Both the position numbers and the translations under genes were made by a program. From Pseudomonadota bacterium (lineage in GTDB: Bacteria > Pseudomonadota > Alphaproteobacteria > GCA-2731375): 61,191 nt of DNA. Numbering within the stretch: the first letter of the stretch is position 1; every line of letters starts with the position of its first letter. The notes beneath the pieces were generated by a model. The model did not search any database. It saw only the letters and a program-made list of their open reading frames with translations, and had not been told where the DNA came from. The stretch lies in the NCBI GenBank assembly GCA_027623205.1, contig JAQBYC010000008.1, positions 1 to 61,191 of the forward strand, read 5' to 3'. Below, piece by piece: positions 1 to 8,860 of this stretch.

Positions 1-95
1 GCCTAGCAAATAAAAGCGGACATTTAATGTGCTACAAAAACCGGACATCTGTATGTGTCATTGACAGTGTTGTTGCGGCCTTTGTCTCCCGCCGT
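1..95. mobile_element. possible insertion-sequence end (partial, at window edge)
   Basis: Two imperfect direct repeats of about 20 bp lie side by side here, one reading AAAGCGGACATTTAATGTG and the next AAACCGGACATCTGTATGTG. Tandem short repeats of this kind are typical of the ends of IS21-type elements, where the transposase binds several sites. No transposase is visible because the window begins here. The DUF3179 gene ends directly afterwards. This is an inference from pattern only and could be an ordinary AT-rich spacer. Confidence 0.3.
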
Positions 96-1082
96 CTACT
101 CGACGATGATCTTGGCGGTCGGGTGGAAAGCATAAAAGGCAAAGGCAAAGTCGACCCGGTAAAGCACATCGACCAGTTTGCCATTGGCATTTCGCCGTTG
201 CACAAGGACGTTGCCTACGTCTCGGCCTTCGGCGATGAGTTCACTATCGAGCGCGGAATTTTGCCCATATTCCCAAGTCAGGATCAGACCGTCCGGCGTT
301 TCGATGCGCTGCTTGATCTGCAAGAAATCCACCGACCAGGCGCGATCGCCAACCGCCACCACACGGGCCAGGGGCGCCACGACTTCCGGCAACTTGCCGC
401 GGTACAGGAATGGCGTATGGGCTGAATCGTAGCCGCCATACGGGTTCATGCCATAGCGGCGCATGTAGGGATCGTTCGGAACCAGGACCTCGCCATCTGG
501 CGCGCGAGCCTTGAAGCTAGCGAAAGATTCCAATCGGGCCGGCACAAAAAGCAATTTTTGTCCCGTCATCGCGCCGATAATGGCTTCTCCGGTAAACTGC
601 TGCCACCAGCTTTCGCTTTGCCGGTCATACATCACCAGATCGGAATAGCGCAGCTTGCCCGTGGTGCCGAATTCCAGCGTTTCTCCGGCGACACGGCGGT
701 CAAACACCACCGCGGCATTGCACAAGGGGCAGAAAGTCACCGCCACCGGCACCCCGGCAAAGACATCATTGACAATTTCATGCCAGATCAGGACGGACAG
801 TGGATAGGCCCGGCTTTTGCCGTTGATGGTCAGGCCGATCACCGGCTCGGTCTGGGCCAGGCCTTCCGCTTCGGCCGCTGCTACGAAGCGGGGCTGATCG
901 ATGGAGGGGATGCGGTCTTTCGTCACCCCGCCCGACATGATCTGCTCAAACGGCACCGCATGCTTGTCGAAATCCGTTTTGGGCCATTCGGAACGCCATT
1001 GTCCGGGGTTGGCCTGAATTTGCCCTGGCGCCGCCAGCCAGGTCAGGGCCACCAAGACCGCCATGTTGAAATATGATCGCAT
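96..1082 (-). CDS. DUF3179 domain-containing exported protein
   Basis: A 328-residue protein with an N-terminal hydrophobic stretch (about residues 6-24) that looks like a signal peptide. The DUF3179 hallmark FCPLCNAAVVFDR is at about residues 117-129, with two cysteines in a CPLC motif. A YGGYDSAHTPF-type segment lies in the C-terminal half. The family is widespread in marine and environmental bacteria and has no settled biochemical role; a redox or metal function of the CxxC pair is only a guess. The start is placed at the ATG that opens the signal peptide, since longer reading to position 1436 adds low-complexity arginine-rich sequence overlapping the divergent oxidoreductase gene. Confidence 0.85.
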   Translation of the reverse strand: MRSYFNMAVLVALTWLAAPGQIQANPGQWRSEWPKTDFDKHAVPFEQIMSGGVTKDRIPSIDQPRFVAAAEAEGLAQTEPVIGLTINGKSRAYPLSVLIWHEIVNDVFAGVPVAVTFCPLCNAAVVFDRRVAGETLEFGTTGKLRYSDLVMYDRQSESWWQQFTGEAIIGAMTGQKLLFVPARLESFASFKARAPDGEVLVPNDPYMRRYGMNPYGGYDSAHTPFLYRGKLPEVVAPLARVVAVGDRAWSVDFLQIKQRIETPDGLILTWEYGQNSALDSELIAEGRDVGNVLVQRRNANGKLVDVLYRVDFAFAFYAFHPTAKIIVE

Positions 1083-1183
1083 AGCTGTTTTCCTTTCCCT
1101 TTGTGCCATCGTCCCCATGAAAGCGATGCCGCGCAAATCACAGCTGCTTGACCCAGGCATCGGCGCAGGCCAAGTTGCGCGCC

Positions 1184-2329
1184 ATGATCGATCATGTGGA
1201 CAGCATCGTGGTGGGGGCAGGCGTGGTCGGTCTTGCCGTCGCACGGCAATTGGCCCTTGCCGGCGATGAGGTCGTCGTTCTGGAAGCAGCCGATGCCATT
1301 GGCACGGAAACCTCGTCGCGCAACAGCGAGGTGATCCATGCCGGCATCTACTATGCCAAGGACAGTCTGAAGGCGCGGTTCTGCGTTGCAGGCAACGCCT
1401 TGTTGTACGAGTTTTGTGCGACCCACGGCGTGCCACATCGAAATTGCGGCAAGTTGATTGTCGCCACCTCTCCGGACGAACTGGAAATCTTGGCGGGCAT
1501 CAGGGCCAAGGCGGCCGCAAATGGGGTCGGTGATTTGTATGAAATCAGCGCGTCCGAGGCGATTGCGCAAGAACCGGCGTTGTTCTGCACCGGGGCGCTG
1601 GTCTCCCCCTCCACCGGTATTATCGACAGTCATGGCTTGATGTTGGCCTATCAGGGTGAAGCCGAGGACCATGGCGCCGTCATTGCCTTTCGCAGCCGAG
1701 TCCTGGGCGGGCGGGTGCTACAGCCAAAGTTCGAGGGTATCGCTCTGCGGGTTAGGGGAGAAGACGGCGGTGAAATGGAAATAGCCTGCCGCCGGCTGGT
1801 CAATGCCGCCGGACTGTATGCCCAGCCTTTGGCTCGATCCATCGAAGGGCTGGACCCGGGCACGGTGCCGCCGTTGTATTATTGCAAAGGCAATTATTTT
1901 TCCCTTGCCGGTCGGCAGCCGTTTTCCCGGCTGATCTATCCGGTTCCAGCCTCGGCCAGTCTCGGCGTTCATCTGACCATTGATTTGGGCGGCCAGGCGC
2001 GCTTTGGCCCGGACCAGCAATGGCTGCCGGAGGCGGTGGAAGATATGGACGGCACAATCGATTATCGCGTCGAGCCGGCCCGTGCGGAGGTTTTTTATGA
2101 TGCGGTGCGCCGCTACTATCCTGATCTGCCGGACGATTCGCTGCGACCGGCCTACAGCGGCATGCGGCCCAAGCTGCAAAGACCCGGCGGTGGGGCCGAG
2201 GATTTTCTGCTCCAGGGACCGGACAGCCATGGCGTGGCGGGCCTGATTAACCTCTATGGTATCGAATCGCCCGGCTTGACCGCCTCTCTTGCTATTGCTG
2301 AACATGTGGCCGCAATGTTGTCTGATTGA
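1184..2329 (+). CDS. lhgO: FAD-dependent oxidoreductase, L-2-hydroxyglutarate oxidase-like
   Basis: A 381-residue DAO-type flavoprotein. The dinucleotide-binding motif GAGVVGLAVARQLA is at about residues 11-24 and is followed by the family's conserved SSRNSEVIHAGIYY segment. The C-terminal part has YSGMRPKL and a final FAD-contact region NLYGIESPGLTASLAI. This pattern matches L-2-hydroxyglutarate dehydrogenase/oxidase (LhgO/YgaF), which returns L-2-hydroxyglutarate to 2-oxoglutarate and passes electrons to the quinone pool or oxygen. The ATG at 1184 is preferred over an in-frame TTG at 1148 because the flavin motif then starts at the usual place. A glutamine-synthetase-family gene and two dehydrogenases follow on the same strand, which fits a glutamate-linked setting. 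Substrate is inferred. Confidence 0.8.
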   Translation: MIDHVDSIVVGAGVVGLAVARQLALAGDEVVVLEAADAIGTETSSRNSEVIHAGIYYAKDSLKARFCVAGNALLYEFCATHGVPHRNCGKLIVATSPDELEILAGIRAKAAANGVGDLYEISASEAIAQEPALFCTGALVSPSTGIIDSHGLMLAYQGEAEDHGAVIAFRSRVLGGRVLQPKFEGIALRVRGEDGGEMEIACRRLVNAAGLYAQPLARSIEGLDPGTVPPLYYCKGNYFSLAGRQPFSRLIYPVPASASLGVHLTIDLGGQARFGPDQQWLPEAVEDMDGTIDYRVEPARAEVFYDAVRRYYPDLPDDSLRPAYSGMRPKLQRPGGGAEDFLLQGPDSHGVAGLINLYGIESPGLTASLAIAEHVAAMLSD

Positions 2330-2402
2330 GGGTTGCTTGTCACTCTGGCGAAGCATGGGATAGTTTGCGCAGGGGCATGGGAAGGCGATAGAAGGATAGG
2401 TA

Positions 2403-3263
2403 ATGGGCGGGCATTCGATTTTCAGCTTTGTTTTTGCTTTGCGGCGCGGGGCGCTACCCGCGCTGCTATTGGCGCTGGGTTTGCCCATGGCCCAGGCCGG
2501 GGCAGAGACCAAGTATAATGATTGGGAGCTTTGGAGTTCTGCCGCCAATGCGGTGTTGCCGGCAAGACGGGGAGGTGCGAGCCCGTTTCGCGTCAATGCC
2601 GCAGTCGGTGCGGTTTATGCGCCGGATTATCTCGGCGCAGACAACATGACCACGCGGGCCCTGCCCCTGTTGGATGTGAACTATGCCGGCACCTTGTTCC
2701 TATCGACGCAACAGGGCATCGGCTGGAATATGTGGCGCAAACGGACGCTTCGGGCCGGTCCCAGGATAACCTTCGATTATGGCCGCGAGTCATCGGATTC
2801 ACCCAGCCTGACCGGCCTGCCGGATATAGATTTAGGAACAGAGGCGGGCCTGTTTATTGAAGGTTTTGTGTCTTCCTGGCGTTTCAAGGGCGATATCCGC
2901 CAGGAAATCGGTGGCGGCCATGGCGGCCTTTTGATCAATGGCGAGGCATCCTGGGGCAGCCGCTGGACAAAAAAGTCCTCTATAATCATGGGCATGCGCG
3001 CGACCTATATGGATGACAGCTATGCCGAGAGCTATTTTTCCGTGTCGGCGGCGAACGCGCTCCCCTCTCGCCCGGCCTATACGGCGTCCGGCGGCTTTCG
3101 CGACGTCAACGCCTATTTTCAAGTGATTTATGACTTCACCCAAACCTTTTATGTGGCAACCGAACTGCGTGGCACTGCCTTGATGCAGCAGGCCTCCGAT
3201 AGTCCCATATCCGAAAGCGAGGCCTTCGTTACCGGTTCGATCATGGCGGGTGTTCGTTTTTAA
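2403..3263 (+). CDS. MipA/OmpV family outer-membrane protein
   Basis: A 286-residue protein with a signal peptide (hydrophobic core about residues 16-32, ending near AQAGAE). The rest is rich in aromatic residues and alternating hydrophobic segments as in a beta-barrel, and it ends in phenylalanine (AGVRF), the usual C-terminal signal for outer-membrane insertion. The opening of the mature part, with AVYAPDYLGADN, resembles the MipA/OmpV family. Members form scaffolds or channels in the outer membrane; transport of small amines or other solutes has been proposed for some. Only 2 nt separate its stop from the next gene, so the two are probably co-transcribed. Confidence 0.8.
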   Translation: MGGHSIFSFVFALRRGALPALLLALGLPMAQAGAETKYNDWELWSSAANAVLPARRGGASPFRVNAAVGAVYAPDYLGADNMTTRALPLLDVNYAGTLFLSTQQGIGWNMWRKRTLRAGPRITFDYGRESSDSPSLTGLPDIDLGTEAGLFIEGFVSSWRFKGDIRQEIGGGHGGLLINGEASWGSRWTKKSSIIMGMRATYMDDSYAESYFSVSAANALPSRPAYTASGGFRDVNAYFQVIYDFTQTFYVATELRGTALMQQASDSPISESEAFVTGSIMAGVRF

Positions 3264-3265
3264 TC

Positions 3266-4678
3266 GTGTCTGGCGCCGGCAAATCAGCTAAATCCACTGG
3301 TGTTGGTGCCCGCGCGGTGCACACTGCCGCCCAGGCCCGCCAGATCGTCAAACAACGGGACCTGGATTATGTGAAGGTGGGCGTATTCGACACCGACGGG
3401 GTGTTGCGGGGCAAGTTCATGGGGCGGGAGAAATTCCTATCCGCCCTGGATAAGGGATTTGGATTTTGCGACGTCGTGTTGGGTTGGGACAGCGCCGATC
3501 AGCTTTACGACAACACCGTTTTTACCGGCTGGCACACGGGTTACCCTGACGCGCAGGTGCGAATTCTGCCAGAAAGCTGCCGGGATCTACCCTTTGAGTT
3601 TGACGGCCGGGGCCTATTGTTCCTGGGCGAGTTCGCTGGTGCGGCAGAACAGGTCTGCCCCCGTGGCGTGCTGCGCCGGGTTGTGGCGCGGGCCAAGGAT
3701 ATGGGTCTGGCCGCCACGGCGGCGCTCGAATATGAGTTTTTTCTGTTTGATGAAACGCCCAATAGCGCGGCAGCCAAAGGCTATCGCGGCCTACAGCCCA
3801 TCTCGCCGGGCAATTTTGGCTATTCCCTGCTGCGTGCCTCGACCTGGGCGGATTTCCATGGCGCCCTGTTGCGGACCTGTCAGGAAATGGATTTTCCCCT
3901 GGAGGGCTTTCACACCGAAACCGGTCCTGGTGTGTTGGAGGCCAGTATCGACAAGGATCACGCCCTGGCGGCGGCGGACAAGGCGGCGTTATTCAAGACC
4001 TTCGCCAAGGTTGAGGCGCAGCGGCATGGCCTGATGGCAACCTTCATGGCCAAATGGTCGGCCGACTATCCTGGCCAGTCGGGCCATATCCATCTTTCCC
4101 TGAATAGTATCAAGAACGGCCAATCGGCCTTCTTCGCTGCCAGGGCGGCGGATGGCATCAGCCCCACCATGCGCCATTTTCTGGGTGGCCAGCAGGCCTT
4201 GATGCCCGAGTTGCTGGCCATGATCGCACCGACGGTGAATGCCTATACCCGTCTGATTCCTGGCTTTTGGGCTCCGACGGAGGCGACCTGGGGGCTGGAC
4301 AACCGCACCTGCGCCCTGCGTGTAATCGGCGGCGGGTCCGACGCACAGCGGGTTGAATATCGGGTTGCCGCTGCCGATGCCAATCCCTATCTGGCCTTGT
4401 CTGCCGCCCTCGGCTCTGGTCTGTGGGGCATCGAACACGGGATCGAGCCGGCGGCCCCCGTAATGGGTAATGCCTACGACCAGCGCCAACCGAAACGCCT
4501 GGCTCTGCCGCAAAGTTTAGGCGAAGCGGCCCAGCGGCTGGTGCGTTCGAAAGCGGCGCGGGTCTTGTTCGGTGATGCTTTTGTCGAGCATTTCGCCGCC
4601 AGCCGGAGTTGGGAAGAACGGCAAAGCCGCCGCGCCGTGACCGATTGGCAATTGCAACGCTATTTTGAAATTATCTGA
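3266..4678 (+). CDS. glutamine synthetase family protein (gamma-glutamyl-amine ligase-like)
   Basis: A 470-residue GS-fold ligase beginning at a GTG. The beta-grasp N-domain carries DTDGVLRGKFMGREKF (about residues 38-53). Catalytic-domain motifs are present: LEASIDKD, SGHIHLSL near residue 272, and GLDNRTCALRVIGG near residue 345. Members without the full GlnA signature join glutamate to amines such as putrescine, ethanolamine or isopropylamine using ATP, rather than making glutamine. It lies between a porin-like gene and an iron alcohol dehydrogenase whose ATG follows its stop by a single base, which suggests a joint role in assimilation of an amine or amino alcohol. The specific substrate is inferred from context only. 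Confidence 0.85.
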   Translation: MSGAGKSAKSTGVGARAVHTAAQARQIVKQRDLDYVKVGVFDTDGVLRGKFMGREKFLSALDKGFGFCDVVLGWDSADQLYDNTVFTGWHTGYPDAQVRILPESCRDLPFEFDGRGLLFLGEFAGAAEQVCPRGVLRRVVARAKDMGLAATAALEYEFFLFDETPNSAAAKGYRGLQPISPGNFGYSLLRASTWADFHGALLRTCQEMDFPLEGFHTETGPGVLEASIDKDHALAAADKAALFKTFAKVEAQRHGLMATFMAKWSADYPGQSGHIHLSLNSIKNGQSAFFAARAADGISPTMRHFLGGQQALMPELLAMIAPTVNAYTRLIPGFWAPTEATWGLDNRTCALRVIGGGSDAQRVEYRVAAADANPYLALSAALGSGLWGIEHGIEPAAPVMGNAYDQRQPKRLALPQSLGEAAQRLVRSKAARVLFGDAFVEHFAASRSWEERQSRRAVTDWQLQRYFEII

Positions 4679-4679
4679 T

Positions 4680-5849
4680 ATGCCGCGCATTCTGCAGGGG
4701 GATTGGGCGCTGCCGACCCGAATATGGTCGGGGGCCGGACGTTTGGCTGAATTGCCACAGGCCTGTCGCGCGCACGCCATTGGCCGACCCTTGGCGGTGA
4801 TTGATCCGGGCCTTGTCGGCCTGCCTTTTGTTAACCAGGCCATTGACCAATTGCGCCAGGCCGGGATGGCGGTCGAGACTTTTAGCGGATTGGCGCCCAA
4901 CCCCGGCGAAGCGCATGTGGCCGCGGGAATCGCCGCCAGCCAGGCGGGGGGCCATGACGGCATCGTCGCCATTGGCGGCGGCAGCGCCATGGACACCGCC
5001 AAGGCGATTGCTCTGATGACGGGGCAAACCCGGCCGTTGATGGATTTCATCGATGCCGGCGACAATTGGCGGCGGGCCGACGGGGCGGCCATCCTGCCGG
5101 TGATCGCGGTGCCGACCACGGCGGGCACCGGTTCCGAGGTGGGCCGCTCGGCGGTGGTGACGGCGGCGGCGAGCCAGCGCAAAGTGGTGATCTTTCATCC
5201 CGCCTTGATGCCGGCTCTGGTCATCGCCGATCCTGAACTGACCGTCGGTCTGCCTCCGGGCTTGACGGCGGCGACGGGCATGGACGCCCTGAGCCATTCC
5301 CTGGAAGCCTATTGTGTCGATGCCTATCACCCCATTTGTGACGGCATCGCCCTGGAAGGTATGCGACTGGTGGCGCGCTGGTTGCCCATCGCGGTGGCGA
5401 ATGGCAAGGATATTGAGGCGCGCGCCGAGATGCTGACGGCCGCGGCCATGGGCGCCACGGCGTTTCAGAAGGGCCTGGGCGCCATGCACGCCATGAGCCA
5501 TCCGTGCTCGGCCCGCCACGGCAGCCAGCATGGCCTAACCAATGCCATCGTGATGCCCTATGTCCTGGCCTACAACCGGCCCGCGATCGAAGAACGCATG
5601 GAAATTCTGGCCCGTCTTCTGGGGCTGGCGAGGCCTGGTTTTTCGGCGGTGCTGGATTGGATTCTGGACCTGCGGCAGCAAATTGGCATCCCCCACAACC
5701 TGGCCGCGCTTGGTATCGGCGAGGCTGATATCGAGCATCTGGCACCCGATGCCTTCGCCGACCCATTGACCCAGTTGAACCCGGTGCCGGTGACGGAACA
5801 GGATTACCGCGATCTGTACGGACAGGCGATCAGGGGCGACACGCTCTAA
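4680..5849 (+). CDS. iron-containing alcohol dehydrogenase
   Basis: A 389-residue group III alcohol dehydrogenase. The NAD-binding GGGSAMDTAKAI is near residue 99 and PTTAGTGSEVG near residue 145. The metal ligands fit the usual Asp-His-His-His set: DALSHSLEAY around residue 202, HAMSHP around 270 and HGSQHGLTNA around 281. The family reduces aldehydes or oxidises alcohols with NAD(P) and Fe(II). The ATG at 4680 lies one base after the stop of the ligase gene, so translation is probably coupled. In combination with that ligase it could oxidise the alcohol of a gamma-glutamylated amino alcohol, but simple aldehyde reduction is equally compatible. Confidence 0.88.
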   Translation: MPRILQGDWALPTRIWSGAGRLAELPQACRAHAIGRPLAVIDPGLVGLPFVNQAIDQLRQAGMAVETFSGLAPNPGEAHVAAGIAASQAGGHDGIVAIGGGSAMDTAKAIALMTGQTRPLMDFIDAGDNWRRADGAAILPVIAVPTTAGTGSEVGRSAVVTAAASQRKVVIFHPALMPALVIADPELTVGLPPGLTAATGMDALSHSLEAYCVDAYHPICDGIALEGMRLVARWLPIAVANGKDIEARAEMLTAAAMGATAFQKGLGAMHAMSHPCSARHGSQHGLTNAIVMPYVLAYNRPAIEERMEILARLLGLARPGFSAVLDWILDLRQQIGIPHNLAALGIGEADIEHLAPDAFADPLTQLNPVPVTEQDYRDLYGQAIRGDTL

Positions 5850-6094
5850 TCCTTTTCGATGAAATCTGGACCAGCCCGGCGTTGGACCGATGAAAGTCGA
5901 AATTGCTTAATTATTCCGGCGCTCAATTGGCGATCTTTAATTTCACATAATCAAATCTGAGTGAAATATTGTGCTGGCTCCGGCAAGACCCGCGACAGTA
6001 TCTGGCGAATTGCCCAAAGCGATCTTTAACAAATTGAAAATTAACGAATTTCCTGTGAGATAAGGACTGTCTTCAGACTTAATCAGGGAAATTC

Positions 6095-7180
6095 ATGATG
6101 TCCGTATTCGCCGGCAAGAGTTTCCGTAATCATGAGCAGGTTCTGTTTCACCACGACCGGGCCAGTGGCCTTTTCGCCATTATTGCCATCCACAGCACGG
6201 TCTTGGGACCGGCCCTGGGCGGCTGCCGTTATTGGACTTATGACGACGAGGCGGCGGCTATCGATGATGTGCTGCGGTTGTCGCGGGGCATGACCTACAA
6301 GGCGGCCTTGGCCGGTCTGGCGTTCGGCGGCGGCAAGGCGGTGGTTCTCGCGCCGAAGGGCACGGGAAAAACCCCGGCGCTGCTTACCGCCTTTGGCAAT
6401 TTCGTCAACCGCCTCGGCGGCCGCTATATCACGGCTGAGGATGTGGGCACCTGCCCCGCTGATATGGAAATCGTCCGTGGCGCAACGCCCTTTGTGGCCG
6501 GCATAGCCAATGGCGGTGCGGGCGACGGTGACCCTTCGCCGGCCACCGCCTGGGGCGTGTTCCACGGCCTGCGCGCCGCGGCCAGGGCGCAATTAGGCCG
6601 TGACGATGTGCGGGGCGTGCATGTGGCGCTGCAGGGCCTGGGGCATGTGGGCGGCCATCTGGCCCGGTACCTGGCCGATGCAGGCGCCCGCCTGACCGTC
6701 GCTGATTTGGATCAATCCCGCCTGACCTGGGCCCGGGATAGCCTGGGCGCCGAGGTGGTTGACGAGGATGCCATCTATGATGTGGCAGCGGATGTCTTCG
6801 CCCCAAACGCCATGGGCGCGATTTTGAATGACCAGACGATCCCGCGCCTGCGCGTCTGCGCCGTTGCCGGGTCCGCCAACAATCAACTGGCCGAGGACCG
6901 CCACGGCGCGGCGCTGGCCGAACGGGGGATCCTGTATGCGCCCGACTATGTGATCAATGCAGGCGGCATCATTAACATCTCGCACGAAGGCCCGGCCTAT
7001 GATCGGGATGCGGCTCTGGCCCATTGTGCCCGGATCCACGACACCCTGGCGGAGATATTCCGGCGCGCCAAACGCGAGAGCCGGCCCACCAACGAGATCG
7101 CCGACCAGCTGGCCGAAGAGCGTATCGCCACCCACACGGCAGGACCGGCGCAAAACGCCCTACGCAGCGCCGTCGGCTAA
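6095..7180 (+). CDS. Glu/Leu/Phe/Val dehydrogenase family protein
   Basis: A 361-residue amino-acid dehydrogenase. The substrate-binding N-domain has GGGKAVV near residue 79, holding a conserved lysine, and the Rossmann domain has GLGHVGGHLARYLADAG near residue 181. Length and the GGGK form resemble leucine or phenylalanine dehydrogenases rather than hexameric glutamate dehydrogenase. The reaction is reversible NAD-dependent oxidative deamination to a 2-oxo acid and ammonia in the cytoplasm. A 245-bp AT-rich spacer separates it from the upstream genes, so it likely has its own promoter, and a CAGGGAA ribosome site lies just before the ATG. Exact substrate cannot be read from the sequence. Confidence 0.88.
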   Translation: MMSVFAGKSFRNHEQVLFHHDRASGLFAIIAIHSTVLGPALGGCRYWTYDDEAAAIDDVLRLSRGMTYKAALAGLAFGGGKAVVLAPKGTGKTPALLTAFGNFVNRLGGRYITAEDVGTCPADMEIVRGATPFVAGIANGGAGDGDPSPATAWGVFHGLRAAARAQLGRDDVRGVHVALQGLGHVGGHLARYLADAGARLTVADLDQSRLTWARDSLGAEVVDEDAIYDVAADVFAPNAMGAILNDQTIPRLRVCAVAGSANNQLAEDRHGAALAERGILYAPDYVINAGGIINISHEGPAYDRDAALAHCARIHDTLAEIFRRAKRESRPTNEIADQLAEERIATHTAGPAQNALRSAVG

Positions 7181-7248
7181 ACCGGCGCAGATAGTGAACA
7201 AGGCATTCAGCCCGCGACGCCGGCCCGGAGCCTGCGCGCCACCCCCTT

Positions 7249-7268
7249 ATACCAATGGTCCTTGATAT
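7249..7268. repeat. 20-bp dispersed element, copy 1 (inverted)
   Basis: Reads ATACCAATGGTCCTTGATAT, the reverse complement of a consensus ATATCAAGGRCCATTGGTAT that recurs at 20326, 25094 and 43027. It lies in the spacer between two convergent genes. Confidence 0.6.
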
Positions 7269-7273
7269 TGGCC

Positions 7274-7335
7274 GCGCGCTTCAGCGCGCCGGCGCGAATG
7301 AAAATGTACCGCATGGTTCGATGACAGTCGAACCA
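7274..7335. terminator. pair of hairpins between convergent genes
   Basis: Two perfect inverted repeats follow each other: GCGCGCT-TC-AGCGCGC at 7274-7289 and TGGTTCGA-TGACAG-TCGAACCA at 7314-7335. They sit between the stop codons of two convergent genes, where a two-way terminator is expected. No long T run follows, so they may instead be part of a repeat element that includes the 20-mer just upstream. Confidence 0.45.
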
Positions 7336-7338
7336 CGC

Positions 7339-7659
7339 CTAGCCGTGCTCGCCGCTGCCCATCACCTGATCGAATTTGGCCTTTTTCTCGCCGCTGGCTT
7401 CGGTCTGGTACTTGTCGCGCCATTCGCTAAAGGGCATGCCATAGACGATTTCCCGCGCGCCCTCCTTATCCAGGCTCAGGCCTTTCTCGTTGGCCTCTTC
7501 CATATACCAGCGCGAGAGGCAATTGCGGCAAAACCCGGTCAGGTTCATCATATCGATGTTCTGGACATCCGTGCGCGCCCGCAGATGGTCCCGCATGCGG
7601 CGAAAGGCCGCCGCTTCCAGTTCCAACTGGGTTTGGGGATCTATGATTTGCTCACTCAT
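7339..7659 (-). CDS. DUF1244 domain-containing protein
   Basis: A 106-residue protein whose core, AAFRRMRDHLRARTDVQNIDM followed by NLTGFCRNCLSRWY, is the DUF1244 signature, including the conserved CxxC pair. The family is small, alpha-helical, common in alpha- and gammaproteobacteria and of unknown function. The start is set at MSEQIID; ten further in-frame codons upstream are not conserved-looking. It is the last gene of a leftward group after the carboxylate-amine ligase. Confidence 0.85.
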   Translation of the reverse strand: MSEQIIDPQTQLELEAAAFRRMRDHLRARTDVQNIDMMNLTGFCRNCLSRWYMEEANEKGLSLDKEGAREIVYGMPFSEWRDKYQTEASGEKKAKFDQVMGSGEHG

Positions 7660-7714
7660 CGTTTGTGTCCTCTTATGTTGTTGATCCAATATATAGCTTT
7701 CCGGTCGCCGTCGG

Positions 7715-8851
7715 CTATAGGTCGCGAACGGTTTCAGCGATCAGCCAATCCACTACCTGGATGAAGGTGCCCGTCTTGGTGGCGCCGCCCGCCATGGCCT
7801 GATCATAGATCCGTATTTGCTTTTGGGCCGAGGTGCCCCTGGCCAGGATTTTTCGGGCCTGGCACACTTCATCGGCACAGCCCAAGGCTTCGGCGTCGGG
7901 GGCAACCATATCCATGATCTCCGCCAACAATTCGCCATAGGGCACCTGTTCGCCCAGTCCGAAGTCGACCATCGTGTCAGTGACGCCATAGCGTTGCGCC
8001 CGCCAGCGGTTTTCCTCGACACAGATCAAGGGATAGATGCGCCAGCGCTGGTTAGAGGTGCGCAGGCGGTACAGCATGGCGAGGATGCATTGGTATAGTG
8101 ACGCGACGGTCAAGGTATCTTCCAGGCTGGTGCAAATGTCGGTCATCCGCATTTCAAGGGTCGGATAGCGGGCTGAGGGGCGCATGTCCCACCAAATCTT
8201 GGTACCGTCCTCGATCACCCCGGCACTGACCAGGCGGTTCACCAGGCGTTCGTATTCGCCAAAGGAATCAAAGCGTTCCGGCACACCGGTGCGAGGCAGG
8301 GCGTCAAACACAGTCAGCCGATAGGACATCAGGCCGGTATTCTCGCCGTCCCAAAACGGCGAAGACGTGCTCAACGCCAGCAGGTGAGGCAGGAAATAAG
8401 TCGCCTGGTTCATCAAGTCGATACGCAGGTCCTCGTCTTCTACGGCCACATGTACGTGCATGCCCGATATCAGCAACCGCCGGGCCGTGGCCTGCAGGGC
8501 ATTGGCCAGATCGGCATAGCGTTCCTTGTCGGTGTGGCTTTGCTTGCGCCAATGGGCAAAGGGATGGGTGGAGGCGGCGATGGGCGCCAGACCGAACTGT
8601 TTGGCAACCTCGGCCACGGTGCCGCGCAATTCCTGCAATTCGCCACGCGCCTCGCCGATATTGGCGCAAACCTTGGTGCCGACCTCGACCTGGCTGCGCA
8701 TGAACTCGGCCGTGACCCGCTGGCCTAGGCGGGCCTCGCATTCGGCCAGCAGTTCCGCCGGCGGGTTGGCCGCCAAATCCCGGGTCTGCAGGTCCACGAG
8801 GAGATACTCCTCCTCGATGCCCATGGTGAAGCTTGGTTTCGAAATCGACAT
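7715..8851 (-). CDS. carboxylate-amine ligase, YbdK/GCS2 family
   Basis: A 378-residue glutamate-cysteine ligase type 2 protein. The diagnostic GIEEEYLLVD is at residues 11-20, followed by HPFAHW and GMHVHVAVEDEDLRI, then WWDMRPSARYPTLEMRMTD, as in YbdK. Such enzymes make a gamma-glutamyl bond with ATP; several show only weak gamma-glutamylcysteine synthesis and the true amine partner is often unknown. The N-formylglutamate amidohydrolase gene ends 9 nt upstream, so the two form one transcription unit connected with glutamate derivatives. Confidence 0.88.
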   Translation of the reverse strand: MSISKPSFTMGIEEEYLLVDLQTRDLAANPPAELLAECEARLGQRVTAEFMRSQVEVGTKVCANIGEARGELQELRGTVAEVAKQFGLAPIAASTHPFAHWRKQSHTDKERYADLANALQATARRLLISGMHVHVAVEDEDLRIDLMNQATYFLPHLLALSTSSPFWDGENTGLMSYRLTVFDALPRTGVPERFDSFGEYERLVNRLVSAGVIEDGTKIWWDMRPSARYPTLEMRMTDICTSLEDTLTVASLYQCILAMLYRLRTSNQRWRIYPLICVEENRWRAQRYGVTDTMVDFGLGEQVPYGELLAEIMDMVAPDAEALGCADEVCQARKILARGTSAQKQIRIYDQAMAGGATKTGTFIQVVDWLIAETVRDL

Positions 8852-8860
8852 TTCGCCAGC

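Noticed and set aside
96-1436. Longer form of the DUF3179 protein starting at 1436
   Set aside because: The extra 118 residues are arginine/proline-rich, overlap the divergent oxidoreductase gene and stand before a clear signal peptide.
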